Virus record (IMG/VR): IMGVR_UViG_3300043449_000243
Location: 1-33,783 of that record
Strand: one strand, 5' to 3'
Length of the DNA stretch: 33,783 bases
Source of the DNA: a virus
In this document: piece after piece, positions 20,211-29,700 of the stretch
Layout: each line of letters opens with the position of its first letter
Numbering within the stretch: the stretch's first letter is position 1
Translations under genes and position numbers: made by a program
Notes under the pieces: model-generated
Databases searched by the model: none
Told to the model about the DNA's origin: nothing
The model's input: only the letters and a program-made list of their open reading frames with translations

Positions 20211-21268
20211 TATGGGGTGTATCCCTGTGCAATGCTGCCGTACCAGTTCGTTCCGTCAGCGATGAAGGTCAGAATGTCCATTTTTCCGGCTGTTGCAGTA
20301 ATTGTGGGAGCGCCAGCAGTACCCCACTTAACGCCGGTAAACGTCGCAGTACCGTTACCCGTCGAAGCTGCTTGCTTGAGCAACAACACAAAAGACTTAC
20401 CAGCCGTTGCTGTGGGCATCGTGAACGTGCAAGCCGTCGAAGCGGTAAGCGTCGCGGTTTGAACCGTGCCATTTGTCAGCGCGATAGTGTTAGACGATGT
20501 AACCGTACCAATCGTGACTACGCTTTCAACATAGTTAGTAACGGTCGGATTGTTAACGGTTGGGCTGGTATCCAACACCATCTTGCCTGTGCCCGTAACC
20601 GCATTGGTCAGCGTCACACCGCCATAGGTCAAAGCCGCGCTAAGCGTAGTCGCGCCAGTAACGCCGAGCGTTCCCGAAACATTCAGATTCGTAAAACTAT
20701 TACCGTTCAGCAGTTGGAATCGAGTGCCATCGTATTCAATCAGCACCACTTGACCAGCCACCATGTCGCCAGCCACTAGCGCAGTTGATCCGGTGCGAGT
20801 GATAGACTTTGAACCTACGCCGTCAATGTTGATCGTCACCGCGCCGGTGTTGGTGTTGGCAACCACAAATGAAAATTGATTGCCCGCAGCGTAAGCCGTA
20901 AGCGCAGGGGTCAATGATCCGGTAAGCGTGTCAGTACCGCTAACCGTGATGAGCTTGTCTGTCCCGCCTTGAATCTGCGAGTACCGAGCGGCATCCGTTC
21001 CAACAGTAGCAGCACCAAGACCCGTAATCTTGAAACCTGCTAGTGGGATGTTGGCGGTTACAGTCGTCTGACCGTCTTTAGTGATCGCCGTAGAAAGACC
21101 CGTTGCTAGGTCAGAAGTCAGCGCGTTAAACGCTGTGCTACTGATAACCGTACCCGCGACGACAGGTTGCCCTGCCGTGTTGATTTGGAACGTCCCGCTG
21201 CCATTGTAGCTCAAAATTGCATCTCCCGTGAAAAAGGCATAAACTGTCGCTTTGACAGGAGATGCCAA
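20210..21268 (-). CDS. Tail-fibre protein with TTG start
   Basis: A 352-residue Thr/Ala/Gly-rich beta protein with a fibre-like N-terminal part (LATGLSTAITKDGQTTVTAN, then IPLAGFKITGLGAATVGTDA). That N-terminal phrasing ('G..I..L..A....DA.....V') is shared by many podophage fibres. The frame opens with TTG at 21268. No ATG with a ribosome binding site is available because the antisense HNH gene begins at the same point. The original start may have been altered by that insertion. It lies between the ejection-type proteins and the glycine-rich protein. Confidence 0.75.
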   Translation of the reverse strand: MASPVKATVYAFFTGDAILSYNGSGTFQINTAGQPVVAGTVISSTAFNALTSDLATGLSTAITKDGQTTVTANIPLAGFKITGLGAATVGTDAARYSQIQGGTDKLITVSGTDTLTGSLTPALTAYAAGNQFSFVVANTNTGAVTINIDGVGSKSITRTGSTALVAGDMVAGQVVLIEYDGTRFQLLNGNSFTNLNVSGTLGVTGATTLSAALTYGGVTLTNAVTGTGKMVLDTSPTVNNPTVTNYVESVVTIGTVTSSNTIALTNGTVQTATLTASTACTFTMPTATAGKSFVLLLKQAASTGNGTATFTGVKWGTAGAPTITATAGKMDILTFIADGTNWYGSIAQGYTP

Positions 21269-21825
21269 TGACTTACCAAGTCAATAAAGTAATTCCATGT
21301 TCCCAATGCGGAAAGCCTTCCGTAGCGCGTCATCTATGCCGCTCCCATTACAACGAAGCATGGCGCAACAAGGAATTGTCTCAGCATTCGGGAGTTACCG
21401 TTTACGAATCGTTTGATGCCAAAGTCAAAAAAACTAGCAGTTGTTGGCTTTGGAATGGAACAAAAAATGGCGATGGCTATGGCATTGTTTTGATTGGCGG
21501 CAAAAATATACGTGCTCACAGATTTTCTTATGAAAGATTTGTTGGCAAAATACCTAACGGCAAAATAATTATGCACAAATGCGATATCCCTGCTTGCGTA
21601 AATCCAAAGCATTTGCAAGTAGGCACTAAGGCTGACAATAACGCTGATACCGCAAACAAACGACGACACAATTACGGGCTTGACCATTGGAATGGTCGCC
21701 TTTCCGCGCAAGACATTGATGCAATTCGACAAAGCAATGAAGTGCATCGCATTCTTGCCGAGCGTTATGGTGTTAATCAGAGCCATATCAGTCGAATCAA
21801 ATCAGGAGAAGCGCACAAGCCATAG
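21268..21825 (+). CDS. HNH homing-type endonuclease, antisense insertion
   Basis: A 185-residue protein. The N-terminal zinc finger is CSQCGKPSVARHLCRSHY. The HNH_3-type core reads SCWLWNGTKNGDGYG, RAHRFSYERFVGKIP, then MHKCDIPACVNPKHLQVGT with the catalytic His. A C-terminal HTH (RILAERYGVNQSHISRIKSG) binds DNA. It is the only plus-strand gene in the 17-33 kb late block. AGGAG at 21257-21261 fits ATG 21268 (spacing 6) better than ATG 21262. It ends 2 bp from the end of the convergent neighbour. Confidence 0.9.
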   Translation: MTYQVNKVIPCSQCGKPSVARHLCRSHYNEAWRNKELSQHSGVTVYESFDAKVKKTSSCWLWNGTKNGDGYGIVLIGGKNIRAHRFSYERFVGKIPNGKIIMHKCDIPACVNPKHLQVGTKADNNADTANKRRHNYGLDHWNGRLSAQDIDAIRQSNEVHRILAERYGVNQSHISRIKSGEAHKP

Positions 21826-21826
21826 C

Positions 21827-23464
21827 TCATTGCTGTGCTCCTTGTTGTTGCCACCGCTGAAGTTGTTGTGCAAGCCTTGCAGCATCTGTTGGCGAGATTG
21901 GTGAATTAGGTGCTTGTTGACGCAACTGATCTGCTAACTTTGCTGCTCGTCCTGTGGCGTATGTAACTTCGCCAACAGCGCGTGGTGAAGTCAATGCAAG
22001 TCCTAATCCATAAATTGGATTCGTAACCGCTTGACCTGCACCTACAAGTGCTGATCCTATGCCTTGCAAACTTCGTGGCGTTGGCGAACTAAGTGCCTGC
22101 CCTGCAAGCTGCGGATACAAATTCTCTGCACCTTGTGACTCTAGAATTCTGCCAAGTTCATCACGTCTGCCATAATTTGTGTTTGCATTGTTCCGCATGA
22201 TGGATTGCAGCTTGCGAACTTGCGTATCCACGTTAGCGCGCGGATTCATTGATAGCGTTTTTTCAACTTCGCGCAATAAATCACTAGCCAGTTGATAATC
22301 TTTCATTACATTGGCATAGTCCGGCGCTTGCTTGACAATTTGATTTTTTATCTCGTTGTAAACTTTTTGCGCTGCTGCGTGCGATGGCGTGCCGGGTGCA
22401 CTTGAATCGACAATATCGCCAATTGATCGTTTAAGAGCATCCAATCCTTCAGCGGTATGAAATTCCGCAGGATTTGAATTGCGCCATTCGCTTACTTTGT
22501 CATTAATTTTTTGCCATGTATCAGCGGCACTTTCGTCGATTACTTTTCCTTTAAACGTGCCAAGTTTTTTGGTGTCTGCAACTGCGGTTTCTATAGGGTT
22601 GAAATCAAGAACCGTCACATCTTTTGTTACATTTCCCATGCCTTGACGATACTGTGACGCACGTTCAGCCCGCATACGTTCAATCGCAGGCTTGACTGTT
22701 TCTATAACTTCATTGACAGGTGCTGTACCACGCATTTGCGAAGTAAACGCCGCACCACGTTCGCCACCTTGTCTACCTGCTTGAAATGCCTCGTTGATTG
22801 CAGTAGACCCTGCGCCCGTAGTAAAACCTAGCACCGGAGCAACAACTTTACCTGCTGCTTGAGTGCCTCGCAAAGCAAGCACCAACGGATCAATCGCTGC
22901 TCCCACTCTTGAAGCAGTTTGCCCCGCAGCAGCTAAACCCGGAACGCGTGATGCAAGTGCGCCACCGCCACTTAGCACACCGCCAACGTCACTAGCTACG
23001 CCCGCAGGATCAGTTGCCAAAGTATTCTTCAGAGCCTCTGCGCTGCCATAGCGTTCTCTGAGCATTCCACCCGCTGCGTTTGCAGCATTAACAGCGCGTT
23101 GCTGTGCTTGTGGATTGTTCTCAAAACGATTGATCAAGTTTGCTATAGGCGCAGGCGTGATGTTTCGCAACGTACCTGCTGCAACGTCTGCCGCACCGCT
23201 CAATGTTTGAACGGGGCTTGTAACAGCTTCAGCAAAGTTACTTAACACGCCGCCAATGCTTTTAGGCAAATTCATTACTGCTTGTTTAGGTACATCTGCC
23301 CATGACATTTGCAACTTTGGTTCAGCAGGTTGCGCGTTTTGAGTTGAGCCGCCAAACAATTCTTGCGCTTTAGCAATGACTTGCTCATCAGTCGCGCCAA
23401 CTGGCCCGCTGATTTCACGCATCGCACCTGACGGATCGCGTACTTTGTATACTTGAGTTTCCAT
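21827..23464 (-). CDS. Putative internal virion/ejection protein (545 aa)
   Basis: A large Ala/Gly/Gln-rich helical protein. The N-terminus METQVYKVRDPSGAMREISG looks like a small beta hairpin. A long central region follows with GGVLSGGGALASRVPGL and alternating hydrophobic and polar helices, and the C-terminus is Gln-rich (QLQRWQQQGAQQ). The order of three such genes between nozzle and fibre genes matches the ejection proteins of P22/T7-like phages, which are stored in the head and form a conduit through the cell envelope. ATG 23464 overlaps the upstream stop by one base and has GGTGG before it. Confidence 0.6.
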   Translation of the reverse strand: METQVYKVRDPSGAMREISGPVGATDEQVIAKAQELFGGSTQNAQPAEPKLQMSWADVPKQAVMNLPKSIGGVLSNFAEAVTSPVQTLSGAADVAAGTLRNITPAPIANLINRFENNPQAQQRAVNAANAAGGMLRERYGSAEALKNTLATDPAGVASDVGGVLSGGGALASRVPGLAAAGQTASRVGAAIDPLVLALRGTQAAGKVVAPVLGFTTGAGSTAINEAFQAGRQGGERGAAFTSQMRGTAPVNEVIETVKPAIERMRAERASQYRQGMGNVTKDVTVLDFNPIETAVADTKKLGTFKGKVIDESAADTWQKINDKVSEWRNSNPAEFHTAEGLDALKRSIGDIVDSSAPGTPSHAAAQKVYNEIKNQIVKQAPDYANVMKDYQLASDLLREVEKTLSMNPRANVDTQVRKLQSIMRNNANTNYGRRDELGRILESQGAENLYPQLAGQALSSPTPRSLQGIGSALVGAGQAVTNPIYGLGLALTSPRAVGEVTYATGRAAKLADQLRQQAPNSPISPTDAARLAQQLQRWQQQGAQQ

Positions 23465-24951
23465 TATCTGACCACCGCCCAATCACCTGATGCCGCAGGT
23501 TGTGCGCTTGGCAATTGCATTTTTGGTTGTTTGTATACGGTCGCCAAGTTAGCGTTTTGACGTTCAATAATTTTTCTCATTGCTTCAACTTGTTTTATCA
23601 TTGCTTCAGTTGAGATTGGCGCTGATTTAATGTCAAGCGGATTGGTAATGATTTGCTCAAGGATTGCTTTATCAGGCCCGTTCAACACGCCAAGGTTGTA
23701 AATTTCTTTAGCTTGCAACAACGCATTCTGATACGCATTACCAATCCTTGCACGCTGATCAGGAAGCAATGTCGTTGTTACTGTGAAACCTTTCAATTCA
23801 TTCTGATATTGATTCAAAGCATCCGTCATGTTGAGCAATGCAGATGCTTGTTTTGAATAGGCTTCCGGTGCTTGTCTTGGTGCGCCCGGCAGTTGTGTAC
23901 CTTGAGCCGTCATAACAGGCGCAGAAACCCCGGTTCTAGGTTGTACGGTTGCATAGCCACCTTCAGATTGCACCACTTGCGGAGTTGGGTTTTGTGCTTG
24001 GTATTCACTCAAGAATAGTTGACGTTCGCTAATGCCTAATTGTCTTGCTCTGTTTGCAAGGTCGGCTTTTTGGAACACAGATAAACCGTTATATGCTCGA
24101 TCTGCAATTGCTTGTGTTTGAGCAAGAGTTGCAACTGTGTTTACATCCACATCTTTTGTTATTGATGGGACATCTTTAACACGTTGTCCGGTAGTTTTAT
24201 TTAATGTAATTATTTCTCTGCCGGTATCTTGACGAACTAATTCGGGCGCTTTGTCTCCTCCCGATACAAATGTTGTAGCAGGATTAGGACTATTGACATC
24301 AACCCATCCTGTTTTAACAGTTCCATCAGCTTGTGGCAGTTCTGCTTTTTCCCATTTAACTTCTTTAGGCTTAAGCAAGGTTGCAAGCAACGCTCCGCCT
24401 GCTGATTGAACGGTTGGGTTGTATTGCGCTCGCATCGCTAATTGACGCGCAAGAGCAAGATTGGGTTTGCCTTGCGGAATGTCAGGCGCTCCCGGTCGTG
24501 CATATAATTTTCCTTCGGGAGCAACACCTAATTGCATTGCGGCTTTTTGTTGCTCATCAAGCACTTCCATTAATTGAGGATTGTCCTCAAAATCTCTAGA
24601 TTGCAATTTGAATGAGATAGGCTCTACTCCCGCAGTTCCCGGCTGAGCAGGCGCACCTTGCAGCGCATTAAGGAATTGCTCGCCCTCTTCTACTGATTGC
24701 TTGCGATACTTTTCGCCTAATGCTTTCTGTTCGTTAGCCAAGTCCTTCTGCGTCTTGACAGCCATATACCCTTGCAACACTTTTGCAAGACCCGTTAACG
24801 GAGAAGTACGCGCCTGAATGCCGTTATAGCTAAACGTCTCAGCAGGCTGAAATGCCTGTTGCTGCATGATCTCAGCCATCCTCTGACGACGAGCTATATC
24901 AGCTTGTTCAGATTGGTAAGGACTAGGCAAAGTAAAGCTAATGTCAGCCAT
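23464..24951 (-). CDS. Putative internal virion/ejection protein (495 aa)
   Basis: Begins MADISFTLPSPYQSEQADIA and is rich in Gln/Ala with long predicted helices (RRQRMAEIMQQQAF; VKTQKDLANEQKALGEKYRK). Extended Pro/Gly/Gln linkers occur in the middle and a coiled segment near the end (AMIKQVEAMRKIIERQN). Large Gln-rich proteins of this type lie between tail nozzle and fibre genes in podophages and are usually ejected with the DNA. A ribosome binding site GAGGT precedes ATG 24951. Confidence 0.6.
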   Translation of the reverse strand: MADISFTLPSPYQSEQADIARRQRMAEIMQQQAFQPAETFSYNGIQARTSPLTGLAKVLQGYMAVKTQKDLANEQKALGEKYRKQSVEEGEQFLNALQGAPAQPGTAGVEPISFKLQSRDFEDNPQLMEVLDEQQKAAMQLGVAPEGKLYARPGAPDIPQGKPNLALARQLAMRAQYNPTVQSAGGALLATLLKPKEVKWEKAELPQADGTVKTGWVDVNSPNPATTFVSGGDKAPELVRQDTGREIITLNKTTGQRVKDVPSITKDVDVNTVATLAQTQAIADRAYNGLSVFQKADLANRARQLGISERQLFLSEYQAQNPTPQVVQSEGGYATVQPRTGVSAPVMTAQGTQLPGAPRQAPEAYSKQASALLNMTDALNQYQNELKGFTVTTTLLPDQRARIGNAYQNALLQAKEIYNLGVLNGPDKAILEQIITNPLDIKSAPISTEAMIKQVEAMRKIIERQNANLATVYKQPKMQLPSAQPAASGDWAVVR

Positions 24952-24965
24952 TTTTATTACCTCAA

Positions 24966-25904
24966 TTAGAAGCCAAACAACCCTTTAACAGCGGTCGGAT
25001 TGTAAGAGTAAGCGCCAAGTCCTGCACCAAGCAAGCCAGTCAATCCCGACATATTTGCGTTTTGCTGCGCTGCATTGATGCCATATTGATTCATAGCCGC
25101 TTGCCCTTGCGCTTGCGCTCCAGCAAAGATTGGAGCAGGTGCAACAGTTGGGCCTTGATACCCTTGGAATTGCGGCATCTGAATCTGCGAGCCTGACATA
25201 AGACCCGTGATCTCGTTTAACGGTTGTTGACGCAAGTACGCTTGGCGCTGCAATTCAGCTTGCTGTGCTTGGTTTTGAGTTGACATTAATGCTTGTTGCT
25301 CGCCAAACCCTGTTGCGCGAGCTTGCGTATCAAGGCCTATGCCTTGCAATGCAGCCTGGCTTAACAAGTCGTTACGGTTCTGAGCAGCTTGCGTTTGAGC
25401 TGTTCTGTAAGCCTCTGATCCTTGCGTGATACCTTGATTGGCAAGTTGATTTTCCATGCTTGCTTGTTGACGTTCAAGCTGCGGAGCAAGCCTTCGCATA
25501 ATTGCTTCTTGCCCCGTCATACCTGCATTGACGGGGGCTTTAGCAAGAGCCGACGTATCGAGACGAGTTTGTAATGCTTCGCCTGCTGTTCCAGTAGGAG
25601 CAAACGGGGTGCTAATTACATCTTGCGCTTGTTTTGTACCCGTCTCACCAAGGTTTGCCAATAGCTGTTGCACACGTTGCTGCGAAGCAAGTGTCTCGGT
25701 TGCTGTTGGGGTAAGCGTCTGCGTGACAGTAGGTTGATCGCCTTCATAGGTAACAGTCTGTTTTCCCAAAGGCGAAACGATGTTTGGGTTCGACATTCTT
25801 CCCTGTAGACGAGCTGTTTCTACGTTAGCCGCACCCTGCGCTTGTGCCGCACCTGCATAGTCCGGCGCGGGCGGCGGTGGCGGTGCTGAAGAACCTTTAC
25901 CCAT
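24966..25904 (-). CDS. Putative internal virion/ejection protein (312 aa)
   Basis: Begins MGKGSSAPPPPPAPDYAGAA, a Pro/Ala-rich start I recognise from podophage tail or ejection proteins. It continues with AAQAQGAANVETARLQGR and Gln/Ala-rich helices, ending in a Gly/Tyr-rich hydrophobic tail (GLTGLLGAGLGAYSYN) that could insert into membrane. AGGAG precedes ATG 25904. It is the first of three likely ejection proteins after the nozzle gene. Confidence 0.6.
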   Translation of the reverse strand: MGKGSSAPPPPPAPDYAGAAQAQGAANVETARLQGRMSNPNIVSPLGKQTVTYEGDQPTVTQTLTPTATETLASQQRVQQLLANLGETGTKQAQDVISTPFAPTGTAGEALQTRLDTSALAKAPVNAGMTGQEAIMRRLAPQLERQQASMENQLANQGITQGSEAYRTAQTQAAQNRNDLLSQAALQGIGLDTQARATGFGEQQALMSTQNQAQQAELQRQAYLRQQPLNEITGLMSGSQIQMPQFQGYQGPTVAPAPIFAGAQAQGQAAMNQYGINAAQQNANMSGLTGLLGAGLGAYSYNPTAVKGLFGF

Positions 25905-26334
25905 AATTAACTCCTAGTTTCTTGCGGTATTTATCAGTCAAAAACCTGCAAGTGTCATGCGTCATTGTGAAGAAAACAATGTCGCCATCTACCCTTGCAT
26001 CCTTAATTCTGCTTTCCTCTACAAATCCCATATTCGTTACTAGCTTGATGCTTGCTGCGTTGTCGCTTCCTACTGGCACTATGATCTTGTCTACTTGGCA
26101 CACATTAAACGGGTAGTCGAAAATTGCCGCTAAGTATGCGCCGGTCATCCGTCCTTCGATTGCTATGTGACACCAAATGCTCTTCCTGTTCCAGTTCTCG
26201 TATATCACGCCTGCAACTATCTCATCATCCTTGCACAATCCTATCGCTTCGCTGCGTCCCTCAAAGTAGCCGCCCTCGACGCGCTTAGCCACCCAATGCC
26301 CGATAGCCGGGCCTTTCGCTATATGCCTGCCCAT
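25897..26334 (-). CDS. GNAT-like protein in the tail operon
   Basis: A 145-residue protein with GNAT-like layout: CKDDEIVAGVIYENWN, a central IAIEGRMTGAYLAAIFD, and VPVGSDNAASIKLVTNMGF, the last matching the usual '..N..S..L....GF' ending of acetyltransferases. GNAT-like genes are frequent inside podophage tail operons. Target is unknown. ATG 26334 gives a short overlap with the previous gene. ATG 26367 is an alternative, and neither has a clear ribosome binding site. Confidence 0.65.
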   Translation of the reverse strand: MGRHIAKGPAIGHWVAKRVEGGYFEGRSEAIGLCKDDEIVAGVIYENWNRKSIWCHIAIEGRMTGAYLAAIFDYPFNVCQVDKIIVPVGSDNAASIKLVTNMGFVEESRIKDARVDGDIVFFTMTHDTCRFLTDKYRKKLGVNYG

Positions 26335-27884
26335 CCGGTCTGATACACAATGTCCGTCGATGCCCATTCAATCTGCAAGCCTTTGCTCGCGCTTTTCAAT
26401 GCAATTGCACCGCAGTAACCTATGCCAGTAATCCCTTGCCAGTTGTTCGTAATCGTTGCGCCTGATCCCCACAAACCAACATCCCATAACGCCGCATCCC
26501 ACGACGCATAAGACTGAGGACTAAACGACAAAGCTGCGGTCGTATCAGCAACGTCAAAATCGACGTTCATACCAACAAATATTGCCGGTTGCCCGTTAGT
26601 AAAAATGCTAGGTCTTGCGCGAGTGAAATACTTCTTAACGCCGCGTGAACCATAGTAGTTAAACGCTTGCAATGTGTTCGCAGGGATGTTTGCAGCGTTG
26701 TCTTGATAATCTAACGTCCATGCTTTGCCTACAAATCCATTCCCGCCGAAGTAAGGATCATCATTAAAAATTTCCCAACAATTTGCATTCCAGTTTGTAA
26801 AGTTGCACCACGCTTTCGTGATGTTGTTCATCACATACTGTTGTTGCTGCGATCCTTCGGACACCGGCACATTGACGAACAGCGCATTGTTTTTTGCGTT
26901 GTAAAGAATCTGCCAACCAAAGTTATTTTGGTAAGTCCTAGTCGCTTGTGCAAACGCGCCTTGAATCTTGTCGGATAGCGCAATCCTCGGATCAAGCCGC
27001 GAACTTTGCACAGCAGAAGCAAGAGGGTAAAGACCGTCAAGCGTGAGGATCAACAGATCGCCCGAATACTTGAACATACACCGCTTGCCAATTGGCGTGC
27101 CTAGCTTCCATACGCCAATCAGCGCCCATGTCGATGCGCTTGCAGGGTCTGTGCCTCGATACGCAACGATCTCGCCTGTGCTGGTCACAAACACTAAATT
27201 GTCATCAGCACCATAGCCAGCATCAATTGTCCACGTTCCAACGGAAACAAGATAACCACCGAACCGACAGATAGAACTCAGGTCTAACTGTTCAGCAGCA
27301 CCGCCGATGGAGGAAGTCGGGAGATACCACGCCTTGAGGGTGTTTTTCTCAATGAACCAAACGCGGTTTTTGAACAGCGTCACATCGTCGAGCGAAGTCG
27401 TTGTAACGCCCGTGATTGCGGGAGTCGATGCGCCTGTAATCGAAGTCCACGTTGTGCCGTTGTAAAGCAGGGGAGCGTCTAAACCGTTGGCGCAATACAT
27501 ATACGCACCGCCAGGCGTGGAAACGTTGACGTATTCCCACCGGCTGTTAGTCAGTCCTGAGACAACAGCAGCGCCAACAGCACCGCCTGCGGTTACGTCG
27601 TAAATTTTGCCACCAGCAACTGCAAAAAGCCGCTCAGTCGCACCGCCGGAATAATTGAACAGGCTTTCGACTTGTCCTGTAATGCCTGTCGCAAATTGCT
27701 GATAGCCGCCCCGCAGGTTGACGCTTGATACCGTCGGGAACATATTGGTTAGCTGGACAGCATCCGTCGGCTCCATGTTTGCCAAGGAATCGCGGGCATT
27801 CCAGCCACCAATAGGCGCAGGCAAGGAAGCGACTTGCGCCGCTGTGCCTTGGATCATCATCCGACGGCGTGCGCTCGTTGCCAT
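26319..27884 (-). CDS. Putative tail nozzle/stabilisation protein (521 aa)
   Basis: A 521-residue beta-rich protein with repeated strand-loop patterns around LFAVAGGKIYDVTAGG, YMYCANGLDAPLLYN, LVFVTSTGEIVAYRG and MFKYSGDLLILTLDG. They recall the beta-propeller-type nozzle proteins of podophage tails (P22 gp10, T7 gp12 role). The N-terminus has PAPIGGWNARDSLANMEP, a common opening in this family. It follows the head-tail adaptor gene with a one-base overlap. The role is assigned from pattern and gene order. Confidence 0.7.
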   Translation of the reverse strand: MATSARRRMMIQGTAAQVASLPAPIGGWNARDSLANMEPTDAVQLTNMFPTVSSVNLRGGYQQFATGITGQVESLFNYSGGATERLFAVAGGKIYDVTAGGAVGAAVVSGLTNSRWEYVNVSTPGGAYMYCANGLDAPLLYNGTTWTSITGASTPAITGVTTTSLDDVTLFKNRVWFIEKNTLKAWYLPTSSIGGAAEQLDLSSICRFGGYLVSVGTWTIDAGYGADDNLVFVTSTGEIVAYRGTDPASASTWALIGVWKLGTPIGKRCMFKYSGDLLILTLDGLYPLASAVQSSRLDPRIALSDKIQGAFAQATRTYQNNFGWQILYNAKNNALFVNVPVSEGSQQQQYVMNNITKAWCNFTNWNANCWEIFNDDPYFGGNGFVGKAWTLDYQDNAANIPANTLQAFNYYGSRGVKKYFTRARPSIFTNGQPAIFVGMNVDFDVADTTAALSFSPQSYASWDAALWDVGLWGSGATITNNWQGITGIGYCGAIALKSASKGLQIEWASTDIVYQTGWAGI

Positions 27885-28792
27885 CAGTTCGTTCCGTAAC
27901 CGCTATCAGGAATGTTGTCGTAACCGATAAGAACTGTGCCCGGACGCGGAGCGAGAGACAGGTTAGCGGAGGACATATCCAGCGCCTTCGCTGCTTCCAA
28001 CTCGGTCAGATAGTTCCGCATCATCGCTGTGGTATCAAAGCCTTTAGCCTCAAAATACTTCAGCTTGGTAGCGTTGACCATCAACCGGTCGGGATAGATA
28101 CAGGTGTCGGTGTCGGCAGTAAAGGAATTCTTGACAGTCCCATCCGCAGCTTGCGCCCATCCCTTGCTGCGATATTCAAAGCCTAGATATTCAGCCGTAG
28201 ACATACCCGGCCATATTTGGAAATACGCACCTAGCAAACGCCACCGGATACGCGGGCCAGTCGAGATATAGCCCGACAGCAGCCATTCCCATTGCTGTGC
28301 ATCTTCCGGCCCGAGCATTTCCCAATGCTTGGATTTGTCCCACATCGTGCGCGGCACAAGGCTTTCGTAGTCTGAAGGAAGCGAATACTTGATTTTCTGA
28401 AAATAAGCCGTAGCACCAACGGCGCTTGCAGAAAAGTCTTGATTGACTGTTACCTGCGTTCCTGAGTCTACAGAAACGATATAGGTGTTCTGATTGATGC
28501 CTGTGCCTTGAACCTGATAGGTTGTATCAAGTCCCGCAGTCGATGCCATTGTGATCGTGCGGGCTGCGGTCGTCCAAGTGCCGGTCGTCGTGATGTATTG
28601 CGTATAAAACGCGTTTTGTTTTGTCAGTTCCCGCCAAGCGTGGCGACGAAGAAACTCGTACCCGTTCGCGTTCATCAACGCGAGAATTTGGATAACGTCT
28701 TGGTTCGTGTTTCCTGCTACGCTCGACGGGGTTGCAACGCCAAGCTCGTTAGTTGTTTGCTGAACTAACTCCAACATTGTCGTCGATGACAT
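27884..28792 (-). CDS. Putative head-tail adaptor/tail tubular protein (302 aa)
   Basis: Begins MSSTTMLELVQQTTNELGVA and contains GYEFLRRHAWRELTKQNAFY, YSLPSDYESLVPRTMWD and AEYLGFEYRSKGW. The layout of an N-terminal helical part, a beta insert and a helical C-terminus fits podophage adaptors such as T7 gp11 or P22 gp4, which attach the tail to the portal. ATG 28792 has AAGGAAG upstream and overlaps the previous gene by 44 bp. Confidence 0.7.
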   Translation of the reverse strand: MSSTTMLELVQQTTNELGVATPSSVAGNTNQDVIQILALMNANGYEFLRRHAWRELTKQNAFYTQYITTTGTWTTAARTITMASTAGLDTTYQVQGTGINQNTYIVSVDSGTQVTVNQDFSASAVGATAYFQKIKYSLPSDYESLVPRTMWDKSKHWEMLGPEDAQQWEWLLSGYISTGPRIRWRLLGAYFQIWPGMSTAEYLGFEYRSKGWAQAADGTVKNSFTADTDTCIYPDRLMVNATKLKYFEAKGFDTTAMMRNYLTELEAAKALDMSSANLSLAPRPGTVLIGYDNIPDSGYGTN

Positions 28793-29315
28793 CGTTCTTC
28801 CTTGGTCGGCCAGGCTTGCGCTGCTCTAAGAGCATTGCCATCTGCGCCTTAAGTTCTTCAAGCTGTGCGCGGGTTGCTTCCAACTCGCTACTCGAAACTT
28901 TTTGGTTCTTGTTCAACAAGTAATTACGGGCACGTTCGCGCAGTCCTACGCCACCCATGCCGATACGTTGAAGCTGATTATCGCTTGCCGTGGCGACTTG
29001 TTCAACCGTCTGAAATTTCAGAATCTGCAACTCAGCCAGTTGGTTGTCGTTCAACTCATCAGGACGGTCTTGAAACCAATCTTTCAGCGGCGTGCCGATA
29101 ACCGGGCCATCACCGCTTTGCATCTGAAAATGCAGCCATTGACGCGGGAATCGTTCTTTGTGGTCATCCCGCACCGGCTGGTCAATTACTGTCGTCTTAT
29201 CACCTGGCACTACGATTCGGATAAACGGCTTGCCCTTGTAGGGGTCTTTCTCGGACGTGTAAAACTCGACATAAAGCTGCGAGTCTGCATTGTTGATATC
29301 TGAATCAAGTGCCAT
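28749..29315 (-). CDS. Head-region protein with AT-hook-like tail (188 aa)
   Basis: The N-terminal half is beta-rich (SQLYVEFYTSEKDPYKGKPF, IRIVVPGDKTTVIDQ). The second half is a helix with coiled-coil character (SSSELEATRAQLEELKAQMA) followed by KPGRPRKND, an AT-hook-like GRP core that may touch DNA in the minor groove. A short helix-hairpin-helix-like segment (QRIGMGGVGLRERARNYL) precedes the coil. ATG 29315 is set by AGGAGA at spacing 6. The longer frame is unsupported. A virion or DNA-binding role is inferred. Confidence 0.6.
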   Translation of the reverse strand: MALDSDINNADSQLYVEFYTSEKDPYKGKPFIRIVVPGDKTTVIDQPVRDDHKERFPRQWLHFQMQSGDGPVIGTPLKDWFQDRPDELNDNQLAELQILKFQTVEQVATASDNQLQRIGMGGVGLRERARNYLLNKNQKVSSSELEATRAQLEELKAQMAMLLEQRKPGRPRKNDVIDDNVGVSSANN

Positions 29316-29338
29316 TGTTTTCTCCTGTGGGGAAAAAT

Positions 29339-29698
29339 TTATGCAGTAAGAACGGCTGCCCAAGTAGTTGCGCTAGTTGCAAACAGAATTACAGTTTTAG
29401 CAGTTGCAACGCTCAAAGTCGATGCAGCAGCATTGATCGTCGATCCTGCTTTCGGGTAGACCGTGATGGTCTGTCCCGAATCATTACGAATGCCAACCAT
29501 TGCACCCACTTCAGTCGGAGGCAAAATCACGCCCGTACCTGAAGATGAAGTCGTGATTGCGTTCCACACCGCCGACAGTTGAAGAGCGTCAGCAATTGTG
29601 CTGCCTACAGCAACAAGACCGGTTGCACCATCGCCGCAGATCGAAATCGTTGACAGCGAAGAATTACCACTACCCAAAACGCGTGACGGGATAGCCAT
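29339..29698 (-). CDS. Small virion protein, decoration-like (119 aa)
   Basis: A compact Ser/Thr/Ala/Val-rich beta protein (MAIPSRVLGSGNSSLSTISI; GVILPPTEVGAMVGIRND; TVYPKAGSTINA). The 'V.I.N..G....V.P..G..I' phrasing is common in phage head-fibre and decoration proteins. No membrane or catalytic motif is present. It follows the methyltransferase gene with a 2-bp gap and precedes the AT-hook-like gene. Confidence 0.6.
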   Translation of the reverse strand: MAIPSRVLGSGNSSLSTISICGDGATGLVAVGSTIADALQLSAVWNAITTSSSGTGVILPPTEVGAMVGIRNDSGQTITVYPKAGSTINAAASTLSVATAKTVILFATSATTWAAVLTA

Positions 29699-29700
29699 GA

